This document shows positions 6,987-13,351 of a stretch of DNA of 14,669 bases, one piece after another. The notes beneath the pieces were generated by a model, which saw only the letters and a list, made by a program, of their open reading frames with translations, did no database searches and was not told the DNA's origin. Within the stretch, counting starts at the first letter, position 1. Each line of letters begins with the position of its first letter. The stretch covers positions 1 to 14,669 of the forward strand of contig DASZJZ010000074.1 in the NCBI GenBank assembly GCA_035947555.1. Direction: 5' to 3'. Origin of the DNA: JACVRW01 sp035947555. GTDB taxonomy: Bacteria; Actinomycetota; Thermoleophilia; Solirubrobacterales; Thermoleophilaceae. The translations under genes were made by a program, and so were the position numbers.

Positions 6987-7889
6987 TCAGCTGGGCACCC
7001 GGCCGCCCCGGCCTCGCAGCCACGCCGCGGCCTCCATCGGCCGCTTGCCGGGCGGGTGCACCTCGAGCAGCTCGAGCGCTCCCTGGGCGGCCCCGTACAG
7101 GACCCTCGAGTCCACCACGCCCAGCTCGCCCGGGGCGACCCCGTCGACCCCCGGCGCCAGCCGCGCGCGGCGCACGCCGAGCCGCTCCTCCGACTCAAGC
7201 TCGACGTACGCGCCCAGGTGCGGGGTGAGCGCGCGAACCCGCCGCTCCAGCTCGGTGGCGCGCAGGGCGGGGTCGAGGCGCCGGTCCGCCGGGCCGATCT
7301 TCTCCGCGTAGGTGACTCCCTGCTCGGGCTGCTCGCGGCAGGGCGGCCGGATGTCGAGCGTCTCGATCAGGAGCTCTCCGCTGAGCGCGGCGAGGCGCGG
7401 CGACAGACTGCCGTAGTCGTCGTCCGGCCGGATGCTCTCGCTGCGCTGCAGGCAGACCGGCCCGGCGTCGAGCTCCGCGATCGGCCGCATGATCGAAACC
7501 CCGGTCTCCTCGTCGCCCGCTTCGATCGCCCGCTCGATCGGCGCCGCCCCGCGCCAGCGCGGCAGCAGCGACGGGTGCACGTTCAGCATCTCGTGCGCCG
7601 ACAGCAGCGGCTCTTTCAGGAGCGCCCCGTACGCGCAGATCAGGACCGCCTCGGGCTCGGCCGCGGCGATGGCCGCCCGGGACTCCTCGCAGTTCACGTT
7701 CTCCGGCTGGATCGTCTCGATTCCGAGCAGCGCGGCGCGCTCGGCCACCGGCGGCGGCTGCACCTTCCGCCCGCGCCCGCGCGGACGGTCGGGCCGGGTC
7801 ACCACCAGCACGGGCCGGTGGGGCGTGGCCGCGACCGCCTCGAGCACGTCGACGGCGAACTCGGAGGTGCCGAGGAACACGGTGCGCAC
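6987..7889 (-). CDS. fmt: Methionyl-tRNA formyltransferase
   Basis: Fmt formylates the methionine on initiator tRNA using 10-formyl-tetrahydrofolate, preparing it for translation initiation. The 300-aa product begins MRTVFLGTSEFAVDVLEAV, the normal family start. It carries the catalytic centre N103, H105 and D141 in the blocks MLNVHPSLLPRWRGAAPIE (101-119) and SIMRPIAELDAGPV (132-145). The tRNA-binding C-terminal OB-like domain follows (about 200-300). Length is close to the usual ~310. The start is GTG at 7889, ten bases after the stop of the preceding methyltransferase; a TAGTCT -10-like box lies seven bases before it, so a leaderless start is also possible. Finding fmt without def (peptide deformylase) or priA beside it is somewhat unusual, since those genes are often its neighbours. 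Confidence 0.95.
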   Translation of the reverse strand: MRTVFLGTSEFAVDVLEAVAATPHRPVLVVTRPDRPRGRGRKVQPPPVAERAALLGIETIQPENVNCEESRAAIAAAEPEAVLICAYGALLKEPLLSAHEMLNVHPSLLPRWRGAAPIERAIEAGDEETGVSIMRPIAELDAGPVCLQRSESIRPDDDYGSLSPRLAALSGELLIETLDIRPPCREQPEQGVTYAEKIGPADRRLDPALRATELERRVRALTPHLGAYVELESEERLGVRRARLAPGVDGVAPGELGVVDSRVLYGAAQGALELLEVHPPGKRPMEAAAWLRGRGGRVPS

Positions 7890-7896
7890 CCGGGCG

Positions 7897-7902
7897 AGAC
7901 TA
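7897..7902 (-). promoter_or_regulatory. Candidate -10 box (TAGTCT) before fmt
   Basis: On the minus strand TAGTCT fits TANNNT and ends seven bases before the fmt GTG, the spacing expected for a leaderless message. It overlaps the stop codon of the upstream methyltransferase. No clear -35 was found. Confidence 0.25.
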
Positions 7903-8580
7903 GCCGCGCGAGTGCGGGCGTAGCGCTACGACCAGAGTCGACCGCCGCTCCGGAGGGAGCGCGGCCTCCGCGCGTAGCAGCAACGCCCGCAGCAGCCCGC
8001 GCTCACCGGCGTACCTGTGCAGGGTCGCCACGTAATTCAGCGCGTGTATGGCGAAACCCGAGGCGTCGGCAATTTGCCGCAGCGATCGGACGGTGTTCGC
8101 GCGGTACGGGGCGCGAAAGACGTCACGCGCGGCCACGCCGGGTCCCAGCCGCTTCAGCTGAGTGCGCAGCCATTGCGGGAGCCGCGCGCTAAGGCGCATG
8201 AACGGATTCGCCATGTTCGGCGTTACGACCAGGACGGCACCGTCGTCCCGGACGACTCGCCGCCATTCCCTGAAGGCTTGTTCCGGCGCCTCCATGTGCT
8301 CCACGACGAAACTCGCATAGACCAGGTCGAACGTCCCTGCCGGGAATGGCAGGTCCCCACACAGGTCGGCGACGACGAAATCGTCCAGTCCGTAGTTCGA
8401 ACGGCCGGCATCGGCGTCCAGATCGACTCCGGTGACCCTGCGAACTCCGAACTCCGGCTCCGCCAGGCTGTCGGCCCGGCTGTCTCGGCGGCCACACCCG
8501 GCCTCGAGCACATGCGCAGCCGGTCCGCGCATGGAGCGGCGTAAGACCTCCCGCTCACAGTCGACCAGTGACGTCTCCAC
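7900..8580 (-). CDS. Class I SAM-dependent methyltransferase
   Basis: This 226-aa methyltransferase has motif I as VLEAGCGRR (24-32), where the usual third glycine of GxGxG is replaced by Arg. An acidic motif II follows (TGVDLDADAGR, D53), then ADLCGDLPF (71-79), and the block FDLVYASFVVEHMEAPEQAF (84-103) that defines the Methyltransf_11 group. The C-terminal half (ARLPQWLRTQLKRLGPG, then FRAPYRANTVRSLRQIA) suggests a small-molecule or lipid-head-group acceptor, but the substrate is not readable. The start is GTG at 8580, 25 bases after the protease stop. Its bases are slightly less GC-biased than its neighbours', with codons such as AAT and TTG in the middle, which might mean recent acquisition. 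Promoter-like TTGACC lies at 8604-8609 on the minus strand without a good -10. Confidence 0.82.
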   Translation of the reverse strand: METSLVDCEREVLRRSMRGPAAHVLEAGCGRRDSRADSLAEPEFGVRRVTGVDLDADAGRSNYGLDDFVVADLCGDLPFPAGTFDLVYASFVVEHMEAPEQAFREWRRVVRDDGAVLVVTPNMANPFMRLSARLPQWLRTQLKRLGPGVAARDVFRAPYRANTVRSLRQIADASGFAIHALNYVATLHRYAGERGLLRALLLRAEAALPPERRSTLVVALRPHSRG

Positions 8581-8605
8581 TACCGCCCGAACACTCGACC
8601 ATGGG

Positions 8606-10201
8606 TCAAGTGCTCACCTCCGCGCCGCTCAGGGCCCTGAGCTCGGCGACCTCGAGCTCGAGCTGGGCGACGCGCTGCTCGAGCGCGTGCTCGGCGAGGA
8701 GATCCTCCCGCGCCGGAACCTCGCCGTTGTCGCTCGGCGTCATGAGCCTCGAGATGGCGGCGCGCAGGTCCGGCCGCTTGCCGATCCGCTGGCTGGCCGG
8801 GCGCCCCGGCGCGTCCTGCTGTCCGGAACCCGTGCTGCGCAGGATCTTGCGCGCTCCGAGCGGCTTCAGCAGTGGCCGCGAGTGCGCCCGCGCGATCCCC
8901 TGGAGGCACGCGAGGGCGCCCACGACGATCGGCGAGGCGCTCGACGTGCCGCTGAACTGGTCCGTGTACCAGAGATCCTCGTTGGGACCGCCCTGCAGGT
9001 CGCCGTAGCCGGTCGTCGTGACCTCCCGGCCCCAGCCCTGCGCGTCGACCATGGCGCCCCAGTTCGAGAAATCGAGCCGCGAGCGGTCGGGACCGTGGTT
9101 GCGGCCATGCGTGCCGGGCGGCGGTGCCCCGGCGCCGACGACGACGGCGCGCGAGTCGCGGTTGTCACGGTTGAACGGGTTGCGCCAGCTCTGCGGGAAG
9201 CCCGGCGGCCGCTGGCTGTAGATCGGGTCGTCGAGGTTCTGGGACCCGTTCCCGGCCGCCTCGACGACGATGATCCCGCGGCTCGTGGCGTACCTGATCG
9301 CCGCGAAGTCCTGCGGCCACCACTCGATGGCGATGAACCCGAACTGCCCCTGGCCGGTGGCCCGCGGCCCTGGCCTGTGCAACTCGATCAGGATGATGTC
9401 GCCGGCATCGAGCGCGTCGGCCGCCCGCCGGATTGCCCGTCCGGTCGTGGCGTGGCCCTGCGCGTCGAGGAGCGACGCCGCCCGAACCCTCGCCGCGGGT
9501 GAGATGCCCACGACGCCGAAGCCGTTGCGGTCCCCGCCGAACTCGCCGATCACCGCGGTCCCGTGGTTGCGCCAGTCGACGTCGGGGATCTGCACCCCGC
9601 TCACGACGCCGCCCTGGTTCTTGCGCAGGTCCTCGTGGGTGAACTGCCAGGCGCCCTCGACGTCGATGATGTTCACGCCGGTGCCCCTGCCGCCGGGCAC
9701 TGTCCATGCGTGGCGGGCATCGATGCCCTCCGGCGCACGGTTGAGGTAACCCTGCCGGCTCGTGAAGTCCGGGCTGGCCGGCGGGGCATCCTCGGCGGCC
9801 GGTGTCATCGCATTCAGCAGCTCGCCGTCCATGATTTCCGCCGGCTCGGCCGGGGGCACCACGTAGGCGGCCTCCACGGCCTCGCTCTCCAGCAGCGCCT
9901 GGGCCACCGACTCGAGGTCGCCGCTGGCGTCCACCCGGTAGAACACGGAGAGGTCCGGAGCCTCCTCTCCGGTCGCCGTCGGGGCGGCCGCCGCCTGCCG
10001 CAGCCGCTCCTCGCTCTCCCCGAAGAGCGGCTCCATCTCCGCCTGGGCATCACGGAGCGTGTTGTTCAGCGGGTCGACGTTGGCCTCCTCGGCGCTTGCC
10101 AACCCCTCGCGCGTGGCGCGCACGTCGGCTTCTCTGCTGGCGACGACGACGAGTTCCGGCTCGAGCCGGAAGCCGTACTGTCGGGTGCTGTCTGTGGCCA
10201 T
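8606..10201 (-). CDS. S8 family (subtilisin-like) serine peptidase with N-terminal propeptide-like domain
   Basis: This 531-aa subtilase has the full triad: D180 (NIIDVEGAW), H213 (NHGTAV) and S420 (FSGTSSASP), with oxyanion N318 (EAAGNGS). Residues 1-125 form an N-terminal domain (ending AVEAAYVVPPAEPAEI) that resembles the 94-aa protein encoded just upstream. In subtilases a domain here normally acts as a folding chaperone and inhibitor that is cut off. There is no signal peptide: the N-terminus MATDSTRQYGFRLEPEL is polar. The C-terminus (about 505-525, EHALEQRVAQLELEVAELRAL) is a leucine-heptad coiled coil, suggesting self-association or docking to a partner. ATG 10201 is preceded by AAGGAG at six bases. 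It lies 26 bases after the 94-aa gene, on the same strand, so the two are surely co-transcribed. Confidence 0.9.
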   Translation of the reverse strand: MATDSTRQYGFRLEPELVVVASREADVRATREGLASAEEANVDPLNNTLRDAQAEMEPLFGESEERLRQAAAAPTATGEEAPDLSVFYRVDASGDLESVAQALLESEAVEAAYVVPPAEPAEIMDGELLNAMTPAAEDAPPASPDFTSRQGYLNRAPEGIDARHAWTVPGGRGTGVNIIDVEGAWQFTHEDLRKNQGGVVSGVQIPDVDWRNHGTAVIGEFGGDRNGFGVVGISPAARVRAASLLDAQGHATTGRAIRRAADALDAGDIILIELHRPGPRATGQGQFGFIAIEWWPQDFAAIRYATSRGIIVVEAAGNGSQNLDDPIYSQRPPGFPQSWRNPFNRDNRDSRAVVVGAGAPPPGTHGRNHGPDRSRLDFSNWGAMVDAQGWGREVTTTGYGDLQGGPNEDLWYTDQFSGTSSASPIVVGALACLQGIARAHSRPLLKPLGARKILRSTGSGQQDAPGRPASQRIGKRPDLRAAISRLMTPSDNGEVPAREDLLAEHALEQRVAQLELEVAELRALSGAEVST

Positions 10202-10227
10202 GGGGGCTCCTTCCGGATGGCGTCGAC

Positions 10228-10512
10228 CTACGGGAGGTCGGCAGGTGACGCCGGAGGTGTGACGTAGGCGCCCTCGACGGCGTCGCTGCGCTGAAGCGTC
10301 TCGGCGACCGCGCGGGCCTTCTCCGCGTCCTCGACGTGCACCATGAAGTGCGTCAGCAGGTCCGGTGCACTCGTGCCCGGGTGCACCGGCTCCAGGGCCA
10401 CCCCGAGGCGCGAGGCCTTCTCGAGGATCTCCTTGGAGGCGGGCGTCTCCGCCTCGCCGGCCTGAAGCGCGCGCGCGACGTCCGGACGAACGTGCACCGA
10501 AACCTGCTCCAT
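10228..10512 (-). CDS. Propeptide/inhibitor-like protein (subtilase N-domain paralogue)
   Basis: This 94-aa protein has no signal peptide and no catalytic motif. Its last 40 residues (about 52-91, with FMVHVEDAEKARAVAETLQR and then SDAVEGAYVTPPASPAD) match the end of the neighbouring subtilase's N-terminal domain by eye: both have an F-x-V strand, an Ala/Val/Leu helix, S-x-AVE-x-AYV and a PPA-x-PA tail. The beta-alpha-beta layout is like the I9 propeptide/inhibitor fold. The simplest reading is a stand-alone copy of the protease prodomain, acting in trans as inhibitor or chaperone. The order propeptide-like gene then protease, 26 bases apart, supports this. The start ATG at 10512 has only a weak GGGG upstream. 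I am confident it is real; the function is inference. Confidence 0.75.
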   Translation of the reverse strand: MEQVSVHVRPDVARALQAGEAETPASKEILEKASRLGVALEPVHPGTSAPDLLTHFMVHVEDAEKARAVAETLQRSDAVEGAYVTPPASPADLP

Positions 10513-10545
10513 CGGTGCTACCCCTACCGGGTGGCGGTGGCGAAA

Positions 10546-10564
10546 GTCAAGCGGCTTCGCTGAC
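10546..10564 (-). repeat. Hairpin between the amine-oxidase-like and propeptide-like genes
   Basis: GTCA-A-GCG (10546-10553) pairs with CGCTGAC (10558-10564), with one bulged A and a GCTT loop (plus-strand reading). It begins five bases after the amine-oxidase-like stop codon. It could be a partial terminator or mRNA processing site that sets different levels for the upstream and downstream genes. Confidence 0.35.
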
Positions 10565-10568
10565 CGGG

Positions 10569-12197
10569 CTACCAGCCGCCGGGCACCAGCGTCGGGCCCA
10601 CGATGTGCCCCACCCCGTGCTCGTGGACGTCGTGCGTGAAGTGGGCTGCGTACCAGAGGACGACGTCCGTGTTGCGGATCGACTCGCCGTTGACGAACTG
10701 GTTCAGCCGGGCGCGGGCCTGGCCCACGTCGTCGACGCCGTCGTCGATCTGGTTTGGCCGGTGACGCAGCGCCCAGAGGTCGCCCACGCCCCAGGAGTCG
10801 GCCTTCCCGTCGTTGTCGCCCGGTATCAGCGTGTAGCGCTCACCGGACTGGATGTTTCGGACCTGCCACTTGCGCTTGCGGTTCCTGTTGCGGCTGCGGC
10901 GGATCTCGTTGCGCAGCCGGTGCCATTTGTCGTTGCCGCTCAACGGCGGGTCGTTGAACTCGCGCACCTCGTTGTGCTCTCGGCCCGCCACGTCGAAGTC
11001 GAAGCGCCAGTAGACGTGGTGGAAGTGCTTGTTGCACACGCAGCTGTCGTCGACCGCGCCGAACCCGAAGCGCGGCGAGATCGTGCCGTTCGCGTGGAGC
11101 CGCCAGCGGCTGACGTACCGGTACCAGCCGGCCTCCAGCTCGCTGACCAGCACCACCTCGTCGCCGTCCACGTAGATCGCCACGCCACGGAAGTTGCCCT
11201 GGTCGTCGCCGGACTCGAGCACCGTCTGAGCCTTGCTGGGGCAGAGCCGGAAGCCGGGTGCCGGATTGTTGCTGCCCGGCGCCTTGAACATGCCCTCCTG
11301 CCACTGCCAATCGCGGTAAGGCCCGCAGGCGTCGTTGCGGTAGCGCACGTTCAGGATCGGCACATGCGCGCGGCGCAGCACCGACTTTCCGCGGTAGCGC
11401 ACTCGGCGAAGCTCGACTCCCGACCCCATCCTGCCCGCCGAGGCGGCCGGACGGACGACCACCATGGTCCAGAGCGTCTCACCGTCCCGCCTGACGGTGA
11501 CCTTGGCCCGGCCGGGCGTTCCCCGGTTGGTCGTCCCCTGGAAAGCGTTCGGAACGCCGCAGTGATGGGGGTCGGCCAGGGCCGAGTCGGGCGCGCCCGA
11601 TTCGAAGCGAATGACCTCCCCGCCGGCCAGCGCCACGCCCACGATCTCATGCCGGGCCTCGGCACCGTCCGCTGGCAGGAGCCCGACGGTGACCGTGCGC
11701 ACGACCGTTCCGTCCGGTTGCTCGTCGAGCACCAGCGGAGGCATCGGCCGGTAGGGGCGCAGCTGCCCTGCGGCGAGTGCCGCCCCCAACTCCGGATCGT
11801 TGCCGACGGCCTCCACGGCGGCCTCGAACTCCTCGCTCGTCGGGAGCGGCTGGCGGACCGTCTCCCGGATATCGACGCCGGCGTGGTCCGGGCCGGTATC
11901 GATCACGAGCGTACGCTCGTTCGTGTAGTCGTAGACGGTCGCACGCACGTGGGTCGGCTCCGGCACGTCGTCGTCGCCCGGGCCCGGGTCGGGCTCGACG
12001 GGCATCACGGACAGGACCCGGTGCTCGGCCCCGTCGAGCTCGCTCCGCACCTCGGGGAGGTCGAGCGCCGAACGGACCGCGGCGTCGAGCTCGTCCGGAT
12101 CCGGACCGTACGGGACGACCTCGACCTCGAGCTCTCCCATCAGTCGCTCACGACGCAGATCGTCGTCGGTCGACGGCGCCAGCAGGCAGCCGGCCAC
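10569..12197 (-). CDS. Copper amine oxidase-like protein, atypical active site, disrupted lipoprotein signal
   Basis: This 542-aa protein shows the copper amine oxidase (CuAO) order. N2/N3-like regions come first (RATVYDYTNERTLVID, 85-100; QPLPTSEEFEAAVEAVGNDP, 116-135), then the beta-sandwich core: GVELRRVRYRGKSVLRRA (260-277); LEAGWYRYVSRWRLHANGTI (354-373); HFHHVYWRFDFDVAG (391-405); DVVLWYAAHFTH (511-522). Copper ligands would be H391, H393 and H522. Y359 lies at the quinone (TPQ) position, but the family's Asn-Tyr-Asp/Glu is Trp-Tyr-Arg here, and no clear catalytic Asp is visible near 286-302. Real CuAOs oxidise primary amines to aldehydes; this one may have a new activity or none. The GTG at 12197 is the first in-frame start. 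A well-formed start with lipoprotein signal lies upstream in another frame (12198-12229). It leads a unit with the propeptide-like and protease genes. Confidence 0.75.
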   Translation of the reverse strand: MAGCLLAPSTDDDLRRERLMGELEVEVVPYGPDPDELDAAVRSALDLPEVRSELDGAEHRVLSVMPVEPDPGPGDDDVPEPTHVRATVYDYTNERTLVIDTGPDHAGVDIRETVRQPLPTSEEFEAAVEAVGNDPELGAALAAGQLRPYRPMPPLVLDEQPDGTVVRTVTVGLLPADGAEARHEIVGVALAGGEVIRFESGAPDSALADPHHCGVPNAFQGTTNRGTPGRAKVTVRRDGETLWTMVVVRPAASAGRMGSGVELRRVRYRGKSVLRRAHVPILNVRYRNDACGPYRDWQWQEGMFKAPGSNNPAPGFRLCPSKAQTVLESGDDQGNFRGVAIYVDGDEVVLVSELEAGWYRYVSRWRLHANGTISPRFGFGAVDDSCVCNKHFHHVYWRFDFDVAGREHNEVREFNDPPLSGNDKWHRLRNEIRRSRNRNRKRKWQVRNIQSGERYTLIPGDNDGKADSWGVGDLWALRHRPNQIDDGVDDVGQARARLNQFVNGESIRNTDVVLWYAAHFTHDVHEHGVGHIVGPTLVPGGW

Positions 12198-12229
12198 GAG
12201 CGGGAGGGCACTGCGACGACGCGCTTCAC
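12198..12229 (-). pseudogene. Out-of-frame lipoprotein signal start of the amine-oxidase-like gene
   Basis: GTG at 12229 follows a perfect AGGAGG and reads MKRVVAVP, then runs into a different frame and stops. In the frame of the main protein the next residues read LPLVAGCLLAPSTDDD, with VAGC as a good lipobox. Adding one base in the GGG run at 12206-12208 (CCC on the coding strand) joins the two as MKRVVAVPLPLVAGC, a textbook lipoprotein signal. So the gene either carries a real frameshift or the sequence has lost a base in a homopolymer. Confidence 0.65.
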
Positions 12230-12233
12230 GGTT

Positions 12234-12239
12234 CCTCCT
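12234..12239 (-). promoter_or_regulatory. Strong Shine-Dalgarno (AGGAGG) that decides the amine-oxidase-like start
   Basis: AGGAGG on the minus strand, four bases before GTG 12229, is the best ribosome binding site in the window. It points to 12229, not 12197, as the native start, which supports the frameshift reading. Confidence 0.75.
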
Positions 12240-12264
12240 GGGGGTGGAAGGGCAGGCGGGCGCG

Positions 12265-12270
12265 AGCCTA
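12265..12270 (-). promoter_or_regulatory. Candidate -10 box (TAGGCT) for the amine-oxidase/protease unit
   Basis: TAGGCT on the minus strand fits TANNNT and would give a leader of roughly 30 bases including the AGGAGG. No convincing -35 is visible. Confidence 0.25.
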
Positions 12271-12579
12271 CCGAGTTAGGGCACCGCTCCCACCCGGCGC
12301 GGCGCTTGCAGAGCCGCACCACCGTCCGGCCGGGTGCAGCGCCCCCCGGCCTGGCGATTTGGAGCGCCCTCCGCACGTTGCGTTCCTCTCACACGAGCTT
12401 TCGAGGTGAGGAGGGCTTCGAGCGCGTGGCCGGGAACCGCGACGGGTCCGTCTCGGCGCGGGCTCCTGCTCGCGCGGGGAAGCATGCGCCACGTCGTGCT
12501 GGTCGGCCTCGCGCAGGAGTCGGGGCAGGGGCGCGCCGCCGGACGCCCAGATCGAGGCTGCGCGGCGCGCCCCAGGCGC
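12271..12579. other. Gene-free stretch upstream of the amine-oxidase-like gene
   Basis: About 310 bases with no supportable gene. Open frames here are Arg/Pro/Gly-rich and overlap each other, as expected for GC-rich non-coding DNA. It holds the end of the stress-protein transcript and the promoter region for the downstream unit. I see no tRNA-like fold. Confidence 0.45.
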
Positions 12580-13080
12580 TCAGGCGGCGCGCGCGACTTT
12601 CTCGAGCTCCGCGTCCGCTTCGCTTGCGGCGATCTCGCGGAGGTCGACGAGGAGGATCGCGTGTCCTTGGTGCAGCTCGCCCACCGCGCGGTCGACGGCG
12701 TCGTCGTCGAGTGCGGCCCGGCTCAGGAGCCGCCGGGCTCCGCGAAGGCCGGTGATCCGCGCGCGTTCGGCGTCGCCCTTGTAGCTGACGATCACGACGC
12801 GGTCGGTGTCCGCGAACGAGCCTTGTCGCTGCTGGTCGGCATCGCCGGCGAAGCTGCCGGCGCCCTGGCGACGCTGGAGTATGCGGCCGCCGTAGGTGCC
12901 GATCGGGGCGTCGGGCGCGACCCGTCCGGCGAACCCACCGACAGGTTCCCGGCGGATGTCGCGTCGTGCGCTGGCCGCGAGCAGACGGATGTCGCGTTCC
13001 GCGACGCCCGTGGCGCGCAGTGCCTCGACGGCGCGGCGCGCCGCGAGCTCGGTGGGATATGTCTTGGTGAGCGTGGTCAT
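12580..13080 (-). CDS. General stress protein-like (YflT/GSP17M type), 166 aa
   Basis: The protein begins MTTLTKTYPTELAARRAVEALRATGVAERDIRLLAASAR. This strand-helix-strand start is typical of the small stress-protein domain seen in Bacillus YflT/GSP17M and actinobacterial relatives. A Gly/Gln-rich linker follows (about 49-90). A second alpha/beta part comes next (TDRVVIVSYKGDAERARITG at 92-111, then HQGHAILLVDLREIAASEAD at 137-156). It has no signal peptide or membrane helix. ATG 13080 has GAAGGAGA five bases upstream; an earlier in-frame start at 13131 would add 17 unlikely residues. It is a single gene with an inverted repeat about 100 bases upstream, which may be its regulatory site. The family assignment is by pattern only; the biochemical role of such proteins is unclear. 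Confidence 0.65.
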   Translation of the reverse strand: MTTLTKTYPTELAARRAVEALRATGVAERDIRLLAASARRDIRREPVGGFAGRVAPDAPIGTYGGRILQRRQGAGSFAGDADQQRQGSFADTDRVVIVSYKGDAERARITGLRGARRLLSRAALDDDAVDRAVGELHQGHAILLVDLREIAASEADAELEKVARAA

Positions 13081-13178
13081 GGAGGTCTCCTTCGTCGTAA
13101 GCCGTGTCGCCGGGTTGGCTGCGCGGATCACGCGCTCGGGCGGTTGCGGCGCATTTGCGTCGTGGTGACAGCAGTTGG

Positions 13179-13196
13179 TCGTCTCCTATGAGACGA
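13179..13196. promoter_or_regulatory. Operator-like palindrome upstream of the stress-protein gene
   Basis: TCGTCTC (13179-13185) and GAGACGA (13190-13196) are perfect 7-base arms around CTAT. The site is about 100 bases before the stress-protein ATG, in a locally AT-richer stretch, and would overlap a promoter there. It is a candidate repressor or activator site. Confidence 0.45.
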
Positions 13197-13218
13197 GATT
13201 GAGGCGCCGCCCGTGACA

Positions 13219-13250
13219 GTGCCCAGCGCTCGGTGCTCAGCGCTCGGCAC
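13219..13250 (-). terminator. Long hairpin after the beta-propeller gene
   Basis: GTGCC-C-AGCGCT (13219-13230) pairs with AGCGCT-C-GGCAC (13239-13250): 11 pairs with one C-C mismatch and an eight-base loop. It also contains the 10-base direct repeat CAGCGCTCGG at 13224 and 13238. It lies about 100 bases after the stop of the minus-strand propeller gene and before the stress-protein promoter region. It has no U-tract; terminator or insulator is the likely role. Confidence 0.5.
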
Positions 13251-13351
13251 GTCCGACATCGGCGTGCACTAGCGCTGCTCGCGCTCGCAGGTGATGAAAC
13301 CCGAGCGTTCTCCCGCCGGCCGGCGCGCTCGGAGGTAGTCCCACTTGCACC

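Noticed and set aside
6744..8192. A 482-codon plus-strand frame opposite zinc ribbon, fmt and methyltransferase
   Set aside because: It spans three genes on the other strand and has no domain; it is an antisense shadow of fmt.
12267..12279. CCTA...TAGG dyad considered as an operator
   Set aside because: The arms are only four bases, too short to separate from chance.
10365..12755. A 796-codon plus-strand frame across the amine-oxidase-like gene
   Set aside because: It is low-complexity Arg/Ala/Val/Pro sequence opposite a gene with clear CuAO motifs. It also crosses the intergenic region.
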